This document shows positions 19,531 to 30,800 of a DNA stretch of 64,000 nucleotides, piece by piece. Both the position numbers and the translations under genes were made by a program. How positions within the stretch are numbered: the first letter of the stretch is position 1; each line of letters starts with the position of its first letter. The notes below the pieces were generated by a model that saw only the letters and a program-made list of their open reading frames with translations, did not search any database and was not told the origin of the DNA. This DNA is from Deltaproteobacteria bacterium (GTDB lineage: Bacteria > Desulfobacterota > Desulfuromonadia > Desulfuromonadales > Geopsychrobacteraceae): the NCBI GenBank assembly GCA_024279255.1, contig JAJRRT010000078.1:1-64000 (forward strand), given 5' to 3'.

Positions 19531-20185
19531 ATCGCAAAACAGAACATGGTTTGATTTTTTTTGCAGGCAGCAAATATCCGACAAGTGAAGATGTAGAAAA
19601 CGACCCCACGACACATGAAGCGTAACAACTCACTAATAAGGCTGGCTTTCGCGGGCAACACGAACCACAGCTGGGGAAAGATGGAATACTTAACAACTCA
19701 AGGAGTAAAAAATAGAGCCGACAGCGATCTGAATTTTAAACATGACGGGGAAAATCGTTTTCATGGTCAAGGCGCAGCAAGTCAGAAAAAAAGGGCGCTG
19801 CTCTGCCCCTTCATCCCTACAGTCCCGACCAGAGTCCGTTACGCGTTATTCGCCGCCAGCATCGGCATCAACGCAAGCAAAAGACGGACGAAGAGAGTAT
19901 GTGCTTGGATTGAATGAGTACTTCCAAAGTTCCGAGCAAAAGAGAGGCTTTAATTCCGGAACAGAAAACTCCAGATCCACACGGCTCCGCTAAAGAATAT
20001 AGTGGTGATCTGCCAACTTCTCACAGACGTTGATGTTCTGCTCGTCAAACCGCATCTGCGGAGGCTTGACCTTCGCGCTCCAGAAAATCTATCCGCTACA
20101 TTTTTGGACCAACTGCACGGCGGTCATGGGCGGTAGTGGGTCATCTTTCATGGACCTCTCACCACGAAAAGTCCGGAACCCGGAG

Positions 20186-21421
20186 CTATCCAGCATTGGC
20201 CCGCTCGATCATCGCACTGAGCAACACGTTGCATCCAGCGACAAGATCGGTACGCTCGGCATTTTCGATTTCGTTATGGCTGATCCCATCTTCACAGGGG
20301 ATAAAGATCATGCTTGCCGGGGCAATATCCGCAATATAGCAGGCATCGTGTCCGGCACCGGCAAAGATATCCATATGACTGTAACCGTGAGCAAGAGCAC
20401 CTTCGCGTACCGCCTTAATACACTCATCGGAGAAAATAACCGGCGCGTAGTACCAGATCGGATCCAGCTTCAGTTCGACACCGTCCGCACCGGACAGCTG
20501 CTCACAAAACCTCTTAAGCTCTCCATCCATCTTGCTCAGAATAGGGTCTTCGGGGTGGCGCAGGTCAACCGACATAGTCACCCGACCGGGAATGGTGTTG
20601 CGCGAGTTGGGATGAATCTGCATGAAACCGACAGTTCCACAAGCGTGAGGCTGGTTGGCATTGGCGATTCGCTCAACCTCGCTGACCAGTTTTGCGGCAG
20701 CTGTCAGAGCGTCGCTGCGTAGTGGCATCGGAGTGGTGCCGGCGTGAGACTCGCGCCCACTGATAGTTACATCATACCAACGCTGTCCCTGTCCCTTATT
20801 GACGACTCCAATGGTCTTGCCTTCGGCCTCCAGATAGGGGCCCTGCTCAATATGCGCTTCGAAAAAGGCTCCGATGGGGCGGGCTTCGGCTGGAACGTCA
20901 CCGGCATAGCCGATACGCCTGAGTTCATCGCCCAAAACCTTTCCGTCGATATCGGTCTTTGCCAGAATCTCTTCAAGGGTGAAGCGGCCAGCAACCACCC
21001 CGGAGCCCATCATTGCCGGGGCGAAACGGGAGCCCTCTTCGTTGGTCCAGACCGAGACCTCTATCGGTGCTGTGGTTTCGATTTTGTGGTCCTGCAGCGT
21101 TCTGAGGATCTCGACACCGGCCAAGACCCCAAAGACACCGTCGAACCTGCCGCCGGTCGGCTGGGTGTCGAGGTGGCTGCCGGTCATGATCGGTGGCAGG
21201 TCATTGTTGTGACCGGGACGGCGAGCAAAGATATTGCCCATTTGATCGACGGTGATCGAACATCCGGCAGCTTCGCACCACTGAACAAACAGGTCGCGTG
21301 CCTCCTTATCGAGTTCAGTCAGCGCCAATCGGCAACAGCCGCCTTTTTCGGTTGCTCCGATCTTCGCCATATCCATCAGCGACTGCCAGAGCCGCTCCCC
21401 GTTTATGGTCACACTCTTCAT
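20186..21421 (-). CDS. N-carbamoyl-beta-alanine amidohydrolase (M20 Zn-hydrolase, carbamoylase family)
   Basis: GSHLDTQPTGGRFDGVFGVLAGVE, TNEEGSRFAPAMMGSG, HIEQGP, SHAGTTPM motifs. Confidence 0.9.
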   Translation of the reverse strand: MKSVTINGERLWQSLMDMAKIGATEKGGCCRLALTELDKEARDLFVQWCEAAGCSITVDQMGNIFARRPGHNNDLPPIMTGSHLDTQPTGGRFDGVFGVLAGVEILRTLQDHKIETTAPIEVSVWTNEEGSRFAPAMMGSGVVAGRFTLEEILAKTDIDGKVLGDELRRIGYAGDVPAEARPIGAFFEAHIEQGPYLEAEGKTIGVVNKGQGQRWYDVTISGRESHAGTTPMPLRSDALTAAAKLVSEVERIANANQPHACGTVGFMQIHPNSRNTIPGRVTMSVDLRHPEDPILSKMDGELKRFCEQLSGADGVELKLDPIWYYAPVIFSDECIKAVREGALAHGYSHMDIFAGAGHDACYIADIAPASMIFIPCEDGISHNEIENAERTDLVAGCNVLLSAMIERANAG

Positions 21422-21596
21422 AATTAATCCACTCCTGTGTAAAAGAGACTGCCGAAGCCTTTTTTATCCGGGCAGCATCCGAGTGCCCTGCCGGATCAGA
21501 GGACCGGTGCACATGCGTCCCCGCGGAACAACAGCTGTCATGCCCAAACCTGTCGGCCCGGACGCCCGAAGGCAGCCGGGCCGCAAACAAACCAGA

Positions 21597-23099
21597 TTAC
21601 TTATTGCTCGGGAAAGAGAACTGGGAGCCTTCCCGGACCCCGGCGGATGGCCAGCGCTGGGTGATCGTCTTACGCCTGGTGTAGAAACGAACGCCATCGG
21701 GACCGTAAGCGAACAGGTCGCCGAACAGCGAGCGCTTCCAGCCACCGAAGCTTTGGTACGCTACCGGCACCGGCAGAGGAACGTTAACGCCGACCATGCC
21801 GACCTTGATATTGTCGGTAAAGTAACGAGCAGCCTCGCCGTCGCGGGTGAAGATGCAGGTCCCGTTACCATATTCATGGGCGTCGATCAGATCCATCGCC
21901 TCTTGCTGAGTATTGACCCTAACAATCGAAAGGACCGGGCCAAAAATCTCGTCCTGGTAGATCTTCATGTTTGGAGTCACTTTATCAAACAGACACCCGC
22001 CGAGGAAATAGCCGTTCTCATGCCCTTCGACCACTAGGTCGCGGCCGTCAACCACCAGTAGCGCGCCTTCTTCGACACCCAAGTCGACATACCCCTTGAC
22101 CTTTTCAAAATGCGGCTTGTTGATCAATGGCCCCATATCGTTGCTGTTGTCGGTCCCTGGCCCGACCTTCAGCACTTCGAGCTGCGCCTTCAGTTTGGCG
22201 ACCAGGGCATCGCCCGTATCCTCACCGACGGCCACAACCACCGGTATTGCCATGCAACGCTCGCCGCAGGAGCCGTAAGCGGCGCCCATCAACGCATTGA
22301 CAGCGTTATCAAGATCGGCATCCGGCATGACAATAGCGTGATTCTTGGCACCGCCCAGAGCCTGGACCCGCTTGCCGTTGGCGGTCCCGGTAGAATAGAT
22401 GTATTCGGCAATCGGGGTCGAGCCGACAAAGCTAACCGCCTGGACACGGGGATCGTTCAGCAAGGTATCGACCGCCTCCTTATCGCCATTGACCACATTC
22501 AGCACTCCTGCGGGCAGACCAGCCTGCTGGGCCAACTCTGCTATATACATAACCGAGGAGGGATCCCGCTCTGATGGCTTGAGGATAAAGGTGTTACCGC
22601 AGACAACCGCCAAGGGCCACATCCAGGCGGGAACCATGGCAGGGAAATTAAACGGAGTAATGCCGGCGACCACCCCCAAAGGCTGGAACTCGCTCCAGGA
22701 ATCGATTGCGGGTCCGACATTCTTGGAGTGCTCGCCCTTAAGCAGTTGCGGCGCACCACACGCAAAGTCGATATTTTCAATAGCGCGACCAAGCTCACCC
22801 ATAGCGTCATTGAGAACTTTTCCGTGTTCGTCGGTAATCAACTGACAGATTTTCTCGGCATTTTGCTCCATGAGCCCTTTGAGCTTAAACATGACCTGCG
22901 CCCGCTTGGTCGGCGGAGTATCGCGCCAAGCCGGATAGGCTGCTTCAGCGGCAGCAATAGCCTCTTCAACGGTACTCTTGGGGGCCAACGCCACCTGCTT
23001 AGTTACCTCGCCGGTCGCCGGATTATAAACATCTGCAACCCGACCGGCAGCGCCGGAGACCATCTTCCCATTAATTAAATGTTCAATTATCTTTGCCAT
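21597..23099 (-). CDS. mmsA: CoA-acylating methylmalonate/malonate-semialdehyde dehydrogenase
   Basis: ALDH family, PFNFPAMVPAWMWPLAV, GERCMAI catalytic Cys; start MAKIIEH with GGAGGT upstream. Confidence 0.92.
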   Translation of the reverse strand: MAKIIEHLINGKMVSGAAGRVADVYNPATGEVTKQVALAPKSTVEEAIAAAEAAYPAWRDTPPTKRAQVMFKLKGLMEQNAEKICQLITDEHGKVLNDAMGELGRAIENIDFACGAPQLLKGEHSKNVGPAIDSWSEFQPLGVVAGITPFNFPAMVPAWMWPLAVVCGNTFILKPSERDPSSVMYIAELAQQAGLPAGVLNVVNGDKEAVDTLLNDPRVQAVSFVGSTPIAEYIYSTGTANGKRVQALGGAKNHAIVMPDADLDNAVNALMGAAYGSCGERCMAIPVVVAVGEDTGDALVAKLKAQLEVLKVGPGTDNSNDMGPLINKPHFEKVKGYVDLGVEEGALLVVDGRDLVVEGHENGYFLGGCLFDKVTPNMKIYQDEIFGPVLSIVRVNTQQEAMDLIDAHEYGNGTCIFTRDGEAARYFTDNIKVGMVGVNVPLPVPVAYQSFGGWKRSLFGDLFAYGPDGVRFYTRRKTITQRWPSAGVREGSQFSFPSNK

Positions 23100-23235
23100 C
23101 TTACTGACCTCCACTTAAGTGATTGCCCGACAACAGATCACCAAGACCAGCCCGGGCTGTATTTATTTGACCTAACTGTGCTTGACCGCATCGTTCAACT
23201 CTAATCTGTCCATTGAACTTAAACCAACCTATCAC

Positions 23236-23253
23236 TGTTTAAAAAATTATACA
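23236..23253. promoter_or_regulatory. Putative cluster operator, site 3 (TGTTTAA-AAAA-TTATACA)
   Basis: Same 7-4-7 motif, upstream of mmsA. Confidence 0.62.
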
Positions 23254-23886
23254 AAGTAAAAAATTATATCCCTTCAAAATGCCTTGCCGACACCAAGAGT
23301 CACCACATGACCAGACAACAGCCGCCCTAGGAGAGCGGTTTGGATGCCGAAGGATATCCAGCCAGGCAACGGACAAGAGCCTCAGCTCGGGGAGTCGTCG
23401 AACTAGGATATTACCTAAAATACTATCCATCGCGACAACTGCTCCATTTTTGCCAAGCCCCTGCCTTTGGTTAGCATTTTAAACACAGTTAGGAAAATCA
23501 GGAAGATTAACGAAAAGAGGGGAGCTGCCGCGAGGCCCTACCATGGAGCAGCCCCAAAGAAACCGGCCAATGGAGCCGAAGAGTGCTGAGAGCTGAGAGC
23601 TGTAGCTTTAAAAGCTCAAGCCGTCCCAAAGTTCAACCTGGAAATGTCGGCCAAGGAACAACAGAAAGAACTGGGCGGCTGCACGACAATAAAGAGCCTA
23701 AGCAAAAACCCAGAAGTTTGAGAACAGATCCTGGTCCACCGGAGAGCTCATGGCCGTAACTAATGGGCCGAAAAGGATCTGAAATATGGGCCAAACAGCT
23801 GGATCTGTAGCCGGTCACGGATTGCCAGACAACCTCTCAGGCCGAAACAGCGCAGCCTTCCCCCCTTCCGACGCCGAGGACTTTCT

Positions 23887-25230
23887 TCACGCCAGCGAGC
23901 GCAAAACCTCCGCCACCGTCCCAAACAACTGATCAACTTCCTTCTTTTCAATAATCAACGGCGGCGAAAGTGCAATGATGTCGCCGGTGGTCCGAATCAA
24001 CACACCCTTTTCGAAACAACTCAAGAAGGCCTCGAAAGCCCGCTCACCCGGACCACCAGGACGTGGTTCCAACTCGATGCCAGCCACCAGCCCGACATTG
24101 CGCAGATCAATCACGTGGGGCAAGCCACGCAGACTATGCACCGCATCCTCCCAGTAATCGTGGAGCTCTGCGGCGCGTGTCATAAGTCCTTCTTTCAGAT
24201 AGACATCAAGGGCAGCATTAGCGGCAGCACAGGCCAGCGGGTGCCCGGAATAAGTGTAGCCATGGAACAGTTCGATACCGCTATCGGAACCCTCCATAAA
24301 GGCGTCATAAATCCCCTTACGCACAAGCACTCCACCCATCGGAACGGTACCATTAGTCATCCCCTTAGCCATGGTAATCATGTCAGGGACGACACCGTAA
24401 TGCTGACTGGCGAAAGAGGCTCCTAGCCGTCCGAATCCGGTAATCACCTCATCAAAAATCAAGAGAATTCCGTACTTGTCACAAATTTCCCGCAGCCGAC
24501 GAAGATAACCCTGTGGCGGCAGCAGCACACCCGTTGAACCGGCAACCGGCTCGACGATCACTGCGGCAATTGTCGAAGCACCATGCAAAGCGACGAGCGA
24601 CTCGAGAGCATCGGCGTGGTGTGCCCCCCACCCCGGCTCCCCACGACTAAAAGCATTGTGCCCCAGATCATGAGTATGCGGAAGGTGATCAACCCCCGGC
24701 AGGAGGCTACCGAAAAACTTCCGGTTATTGACCATGCCACCAACGGATATACCACCAAAACCGACACCATGATAGCCCCGCTCACGGCCAATCAGCCGCT
24801 GCCGTCCGCCTTCGCCCCGCACCACATGGTAAGCCAGAGCAATTTTCAGCGCCGTGTCGACAGCTTCTGATCCCGAATTGGCAAAAAAGACATGATTGAG
24901 ATCGCTAGGCGCAAGATCCGCAAGCCGGCCAGCCAACTCAAATGAATCAGGATGCCCGATTTGAAAGCCCGGGCAATAATCAAGCTTGGCTACTTGCTGC
25001 TGAACAGCCTCTACAATTTGCCTGTGCCCATGCCCGGCATTGACACACCAAAGACCGGCAGTACCGTCCATTATTTTGCTGCCGTCCTTAGCAGTGTAGT
25101 ACATCCCCTCGGCAGCCACTAGCATGCGCGGATTCTTCTTGAACTGCCGATTGGCGGTAAAAGGCATCCAAAGAGCCTGTAAATCCAGATCAGCTATCTG
25201 CCCGGTCTTGACCTCTTCGTCATTCAACAT
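23887..25230 (-). CDS. Class III aminotransferase, beta-alanine/omega-amino acid:pyruvate type
   Basis: LWMPFTANRQFKKNPRMLVAAEGMYY, FDEVITGFGRLG, PLP Lys in MITMAKGMTN. Confidence 0.88.
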   Translation of the reverse strand: MLNDEEVKTGQIADLDLQALWMPFTANRQFKKNPRMLVAAEGMYYTAKDGSKIMDGTAGLWCVNAGHGHRQIVEAVQQQVAKLDYCPGFQIGHPDSFELAGRLADLAPSDLNHVFFANSGSEAVDTALKIALAYHVVRGEGGRQRLIGRERGYHGVGFGGISVGGMVNNRKFFGSLLPGVDHLPHTHDLGHNAFSRGEPGWGAHHADALESLVALHGASTIAAVIVEPVAGSTGVLLPPQGYLRRLREICDKYGILLIFDEVITGFGRLGASFASQHYGVVPDMITMAKGMTNGTVPMGGVLVRKGIYDAFMEGSDSGIELFHGYTYSGHPLACAAANAALDVYLKEGLMTRAAELHDYWEDAVHSLRGLPHVIDLRNVGLVAGIELEPRPGGPGERAFEAFLSCFEKGVLIRTTGDIIALSPPLIIEKKEVDQLFGTVAEVLRSLA

Positions 25231-25278
25231 GCAACACCTTCCTTACTTCTACAACCTGTCCAGAACGTCATTCAACCC

Positions 25279-25839
25279 TTAAACCGTTGGAGGCGAGCAA
25301 CTGCTGATGATTTCACACACCTCATCTCCAACATTACAAAAACGGTGCGGAAGTCGACTGTCAAAGTAATAGGCGTCCCCGGGGCCAAGGCTGTGTACCT
25401 GACCGCCCACTATGAGCTCCAACCGACCACGCAGCACCACACCACCCTCTTCAGATTCGTGACGCAACATCTCTTTACCGCTGTCCGCACCAGGCTCGAT
25501 TCGCTCATGCAGGATCTGCATGGCCTTATCCTTCAGATTCGATCCTACCTGGCGAAACGAGAACCCCCCGCTGCCGATCTCCACCAGCTCATCTGCGGAA
25601 TAGACAATCTGCTCCTTGGCGAGCTGCCCATAGGTAAAGAAATCCGCCAGAGAGAGGGGGAACGCACCCAAAATCTTCTTAAGCGTGGCCACGGATGGGC
25701 TATTCCGATTCTGCTCAATCATCGAGATGATACCGTTGGTCACATCGGCTCGCTTTGCCAGTGCTCGCTGAGAAAAGCCGTACATTTCGCGGATAGTGCG
25801 CAAACGCTTGCCGATATCAAAATCCATGTCCTCCAACAT
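25279..25839 (-). CDS. XRE-family regulator with C-terminal cupin domain
   Basis: N-terminal HTH (GFSQRALAKRADVTNGIISMIEQNRNSPSV), C-terminal cupin (GVVLRGRLELIVGGQVHSLGPGDAYYFDSRLPHRFCN). Confidence 0.88.
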   Translation of the reverse strand: MLEDMDFDIGKRLRTIREMYGFSQRALAKRADVTNGIISMIEQNRNSPSVATLKKILGAFPLSLADFFTYGQLAKEQIVYSADELVEIGSGGFSFRQVGSNLKDKAMQILHERIEPGADSGKEMLRHESEEGGVVLRGRLELIVGGQVHSLGPGDAYYFDSRLPHRFCNVGDEVCEIISSCSPPTV

Positions 25840-26210
25840 CTTAACTCCTTATTTCTGGGCTCCAGGTGCCTTTTCCAACCAGCGAATGAGACATACTCGA
25901 AAGCCCTAGCCGCCATCCAGTGTTTAATATACCAGCACAAACAAACAAAATACAACCAGAAGAACTAGGACATTGCCACTGTCCTTAACTTCAAACCAAG
26001 ACAAACACATGAACCCTAAATATCAACCCGTACCAAAAGACTGGGACGTGGCCACCCGCCACATATTTGTCATATTCCTTATACAAATGCCCTAACCAAA
26101 CCCTCCAAATAAGCCATCCACCTCTGTTTAACATTGCAGCCCAGCACCAACACCAAAAGAGGAAACAATGAAGAAATAACAGTCACAAACACTGAACAAA
26201 ACTTTTTTCT

Positions 26211-26228
26211 TGTATAATTTTTTAAACA
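26211..26228. promoter_or_regulatory. Putative cluster operator, site 4 (TGTATAA-TTTT-TTAAACA)
   Basis: Reverse-complement match to site 3 in flanks; upstream of aminotransferase at 26378. Confidence 0.62.
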
Positions 26229-26377
26229 CTGATAAGTCTCAATAACTGAGAAAAGACTATCTGAGAAGATCCACTCTCGGAGTTACTAATATTACTAGCA
26301 AGAAACACAAAATGTATTGGAGTGATTGACTGGCGAACTTGGCCAGATTACTTCTCACACCTCAGAGGAGCTAAGCA

Positions 26378-27727
26378 ATGAACATGAAATCCGAAAATAC
26401 CATGACCGGACAAGAAATGGTCGCCCTGTGTAAAAAACATACATTATTTTCCTGGTCAGCGACGAATGCGGTCAACCCGATTCCATGGTCAAAAGCTGAG
26501 GGCATCTACTTTTGGGACACAGAAGGCAAACGCTACACTGATCTGAGCTCTCAGCTGGTCTGTACCAACCTAGGATACGGCAATCAGCATGTAATAGACG
26601 CCATCAAAAAACAAGTCGATGGGATCGCTTTTGCCGGCCCGAATATGGCAACGCAAATCCGCGCAGAAGTTTCGGAACTGCTGGCCAAATACACTCCCGG
26701 CGATCTGAATACATTTTTCTACACACCCGCCGGTGCTGAAGCGAACGAAAATGCAATCAAACTCGCCAAGCAGTATACTGGCCGCCAGAAAATTATGGTC
26801 CGCTACCGTTCCTACCATGGTGCTACCGCTGGTGCCGTGACCCTGACTGGCGACCCACGTCGTTGGCCTGCCGAGCCAAGCATTCCTGGCGTTATTCGCG
26901 TTTTCGATCCCTATGAGTACCGCTGTACCTTTAATGCAAATGGCTGCGAAGGCTGTTCTATGCCTTGCGTCGCTCACATCGAAGAAACTATCCAGTATGA
27001 AGGACCAAACAATATTGCCGCCTTCATCATTGAAACCGTTACCGGAACCAACGGCGTCATCATACCACCAACCGGCTACCTGAAAGCAGTGCGTGAACTC
27101 TGCACCAAATACGGAATCATGATGGTCTGCGACGAAGTCATGGTCGGCTTGGGTCGTACCGGCAAATGGTTCACCGTCGATCACTGGGACGTTGTTCCTG
27201 ACATGATCACCATGGCCAAAGGGCTGACCTCTGCGTACTTGCCACTCGGTTGCGTGGCGATGAGTGACAAAATCGCAGCTCACTTTAGTGACAATGTCTT
27301 CGTTGGCGGCCTGACCTACAATGCCCATCCAATGTGTCTCGCTGCGGCAAAGGCCGTACTTGAGGTGCTGGTAGCTGAAGATCTGATCGGCAACTCTGAA
27401 CGCATGGGCAAGGTAATGGCAGGGTTGATGGCTGACCTCAAAGAAAAGCACCCTTCGGTTGGCGATGTACGTTCACTCGGCTTATTTGGCGCCTTCGAAC
27501 TGGTCAAAAATCGTCAAACCAAAGAGATGCTGGCCCCCTTCAACGGGACCAGCGAACCGATGAACAAGCTCGGCGCATACCTGAAGCAGAACGGTATCTC
27601 GACAATGATCCACTGGAACAAGCTGTTCTGCTGTCCGCCGCTGACCATCACCGAAAAACAGTTGCGTGAAACCTTTGCCATTCTTGATGAAGGGCTGAAG
27701 ATCACCGACCAAGCAGTCGAAGGTTAG
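26378..27727 (+). CDS. Class III aminotransferase (taurine/beta-alanine:pyruvate-like)
   Basis: GAEANENAIKLAKQYTGRQKI, CDEVMVGLGRTGKWF, MITMAKGLTSAYLPLG. Confidence 0.85.
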   Translation: MNMKSENTMTGQEMVALCKKHTLFSWSATNAVNPIPWSKAEGIYFWDTEGKRYTDLSSQLVCTNLGYGNQHVIDAIKKQVDGIAFAGPNMATQIRAEVSELLAKYTPGDLNTFFYTPAGAEANENAIKLAKQYTGRQKIMVRYRSYHGATAGAVTLTGDPRRWPAEPSIPGVIRVFDPYEYRCTFNANGCEGCSMPCVAHIEETIQYEGPNNIAAFIIETVTGTNGVIIPPTGYLKAVRELCTKYGIMMVCDEVMVGLGRTGKWFTVDHWDVVPDMITMAKGLTSAYLPLGCVAMSDKIAAHFSDNVFVGGLTYNAHPMCLAAAKAVLEVLVAEDLIGNSERMGKVMAGLMADLKEKHPSVGDVRSLGLFGAFELVKNRQTKEMLAPFNGTSEPMNKLGAYLKQNGISTMIHWNKLFCCPPLTITEKQLRETFAILDEGLKITDQAVEG

Positions 27728-27741
27728 ACCGCAGAACTTCA

Positions 27742-27794
27742 TATAGGCCAAACAGGTGCCCCCTCCCCTCACAGTCGCACCTGCTTGGCCTATG
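27742..27794. repeat. Long imperfect intergenic hairpin between aminotransferase and GDH genes
   Basis: TATAGGCCAAACAGGTGC ... GCACCTGCTTGGCCTATG. Confidence 0.7.
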
Positions 27795-27852
27795 TCAACC
27801 GGTCCATAAGCGTATCGGCAACCACTGACCCTGAAGGTACAGGATTAAACGC

Positions 27853-30800
27853 ATGAGTCCAAAATCAGACCAGCGGACATATCGGGATGCCACGACAAGG
27901 GTCAAGTCAGGCGAAAAAATGACCAAAGAAAACCTGGCCTGGCTCGAGGAGCAGATGCCCCCCTATTTTGCTATTACCATGCAGGATGAAGTGGGAGCGG
28001 TCGGTGACCTTGCCGCCAGGCTTCAGGACTTGAAGAGTAATAAAAGAATAGTCCTGGCAGACCGGGATGACACCTTCATTCTGGCACGCCTGAACCGTCC
28101 CGGCTCCCTTTACGAGACCCTGCAATCGCTAGAAGACAAAGAGATCACCTATTCGCAGACCACTCAGTCACGTGAACCGATCCCTGGCACGGAACACAAA
28201 CTTGAAGTGCTGCGATTCGAGTTCAGACGTAAGACAAACGAAGAAATCAACAATACTTGCGAAGTGATGATTCCCACTGGGATCGAGGAGAGTGTCGCCG
28301 CTGCCCTGAAACAGCACTACCCACGGGACAGTCGGAGCAAACTCGACCGACAGCTGCAACTGCTCTGGCTGAACAATGAGAACTACGTGCGCATCTCACC
28401 TGCCAGAAGAATTGCACAGACCCTCTGGCTCTACGCCAAGGGCAACGACCATGGTGGCATCTATCTCGATATCGAGGAGACCGAAGAGCCAGCCGAAGAG
28501 CGCGAATACCGCATCATGTTTGCCGTCGGCAACCCTCCGCGAAGAGGTTTCCTGCAGCAGATTTTTGAGGTCTTCAATCGTCTCAACATTGGGGTAAACC
28601 GCGCCTACAACCTGAATATCAACAACGGCATCCACCCCTACTTTCTTGGTACCTTTTATGTCAGGATACAAGAGAACAGGTTTCTGGCCAAAGAAACCGA
28701 ACTCTATAACCGGCTAAAAAAAGAGCTCTACAACATCCAGATTCTCCGAAAAGAATCCTTCGCTTACGAGAATTTCGTTACCGAAGGGATAATGACCGGT
28801 GAAGAGGCCTCACTGGTTAACGCCTTTATCGCCTTCTGTCATACCCAGCTCGCACCGGACCCCTATGACTTTGAAGATGTCATGCGCGCCTTCAATTCCC
28901 ATCCCGACATGTCTCTGCAGTTGGTCGAGCTGTTTCGCGTGCGTTTCGATCCAGAGGTGGAAAACCGTGATACGCTATTCCGCCTGACTCTGGAAAAGAC
29001 AGCTGGTCTGATTGAGGAATTCAACACCGGTCGCCGCTACATCGACAGGGTCAGACGGGTAGTTTTCAGATGTTGCCTGACCTTTATTAAGCACACCCTG
29101 AAGACCAACTTTTTCGTCCCCGAAAAACACGCACTCTCCTTCCGCCTCGACCCCGCATATCTTAAGGATCTCGATCCCCAGTGCGTCTCCGATCTGCCCG
29201 AAGAACGTCCCTTTAGGATCACCTTCTTTTTTGCCCGCTACGGTTGCGGTTTCCATATCGGCTTCTCGGATATCGCCCGCGGCGGCTGGCGAACAATCAT
29301 TACCGACGGCCGGGACGACTATGTCACTAACGCCAGCACCCTGTTCAAAGAGGTCTATGTCCTGGCTCACACCCAGCACCTCAAGAACAAAGATATCTAC
29401 GAGGGTGGGTCGAAGATGGGGGCGATCCTGGTCGCAACCGATCTAAACGATAAAGATCTGGTCACCCAACGTCTCTACCGTCTCCAACACGGCTTCATCA
29501 ATGCCTTCTTCGATATCTTCGTGACTGAAAACGGCCAAGCAAAAGACCCTCATGTCATCGATTATTACGGCGAGGATGAAGCGATCGAACTTGGTCCCGA
29601 CGAGAATATGCACAACTCCATGATCGAGCATATTGCCAAGCTATCGACCAAGCGCGGCTACATGCTTGGAGCGGGGGTCATGTCGAGCAAACAGGTGGGC
29701 ATCAATCATAAAGAGTACGGTGTCACCTCTGCTGGCGTCGTCAAATTTGCCGAAATTGCCATGCGTGAGCAAGGGGTGGATATCCACCACGACCCCTTCT
29801 CGGTCAAGTTCACTGGTGGTCCTAACGGCGACGTGGCCGGAAACGCCATGCGTCTACTACTCGAACGTTGCCCCAAAGCACAGATCCGGCTGGTCCTGGA
29901 CGGGACAGGGGCGGTTTATGATCCGCAAGGAGTCGATCACACCGAACTGCAGCGGATTCTGTTGCAGAACGACGTGGAGGATTTTGCCCCGCAGACACTC
30001 AAGACGGGCGGATTCATGCTGTTCCGCAGCGTGCACCGTAAGGAAGGACTACGTAAACTCTACAAAAAAATAGTCCGCACCGATACCAGTCTTGCCGAAG
30101 AGTGGCTAACCCAGGACGAGTTCAATCGCGAGTTCAACAGCCTACCCTTCTGCGTCGAGACAGATCTGTTTATCCCTGCTGGAGGCCGGCCTGAAACAAT
30201 AAATGACGACAACTGGCAAAAGTTTTTTAACGAGAAGAACACGCCCACGGCGCGGGTTATCGTTGAAGGTGCCAATTCTTTTCTCACCCCTGAAGCCCGC
30301 ACCCGCCTACAGCAGAAGGGCATTGTCATCATGCGGGATGCCTCGGCCAACAAGTGCGGCGTCATCTCTTCATCCTACGAGATCATCGCCAACCTGCTGC
30401 TGAGTGATGAGGAGTTTATCGCCGACAAAGAGCGGTATGTATCAGATGTTCTGGACATCCTTGAGCAGCGCGCTGGCGACGAAGCCGAACTGATTTTCCG
30501 GCGTCACCGGGAGACAGGAAACCGCCTCTCTTACACTGAGATATCGGACTCCATCAGCATGGAGATCAACACCCATTACGCCAGACTGTTCAGCTTTTTC
30601 CAGCAGCGTCCTCATCTGTGTGAGCAGTCGTTGTTTGACCAAGTAATGCTTGAACACTTGCCGCGCATCATCAAGGAAAAGAATATCTACCGACAACGGC
30701 TGCAAAATCTGCCAGCAAAATATCAGTACGCCATCCTCGCCAGTGAAATTGCCTCCTCACTGATCTACCGGGGCGACCGGGACGCAGAATTCGAGGAGAT

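Noticed and set aside
19215-20185. Small ORFs (e.g. 19615..19917) between livK-like and carbamoylase genes
   Set aside because: No homology signal, low-quality overlapping frames
23250-23886. Possible genes between mmsA and the 23.9-25.2 kb aminotransferase
   Set aside because: Only 60-70 aa ORFs without motifs or ribosome-binding sites; treated as intergenic
26570-27451. 293-aa minus-strand ORF
   Set aside because: Fully antisense to the well-supported class III aminotransferase; composition is that of a shadow ORF
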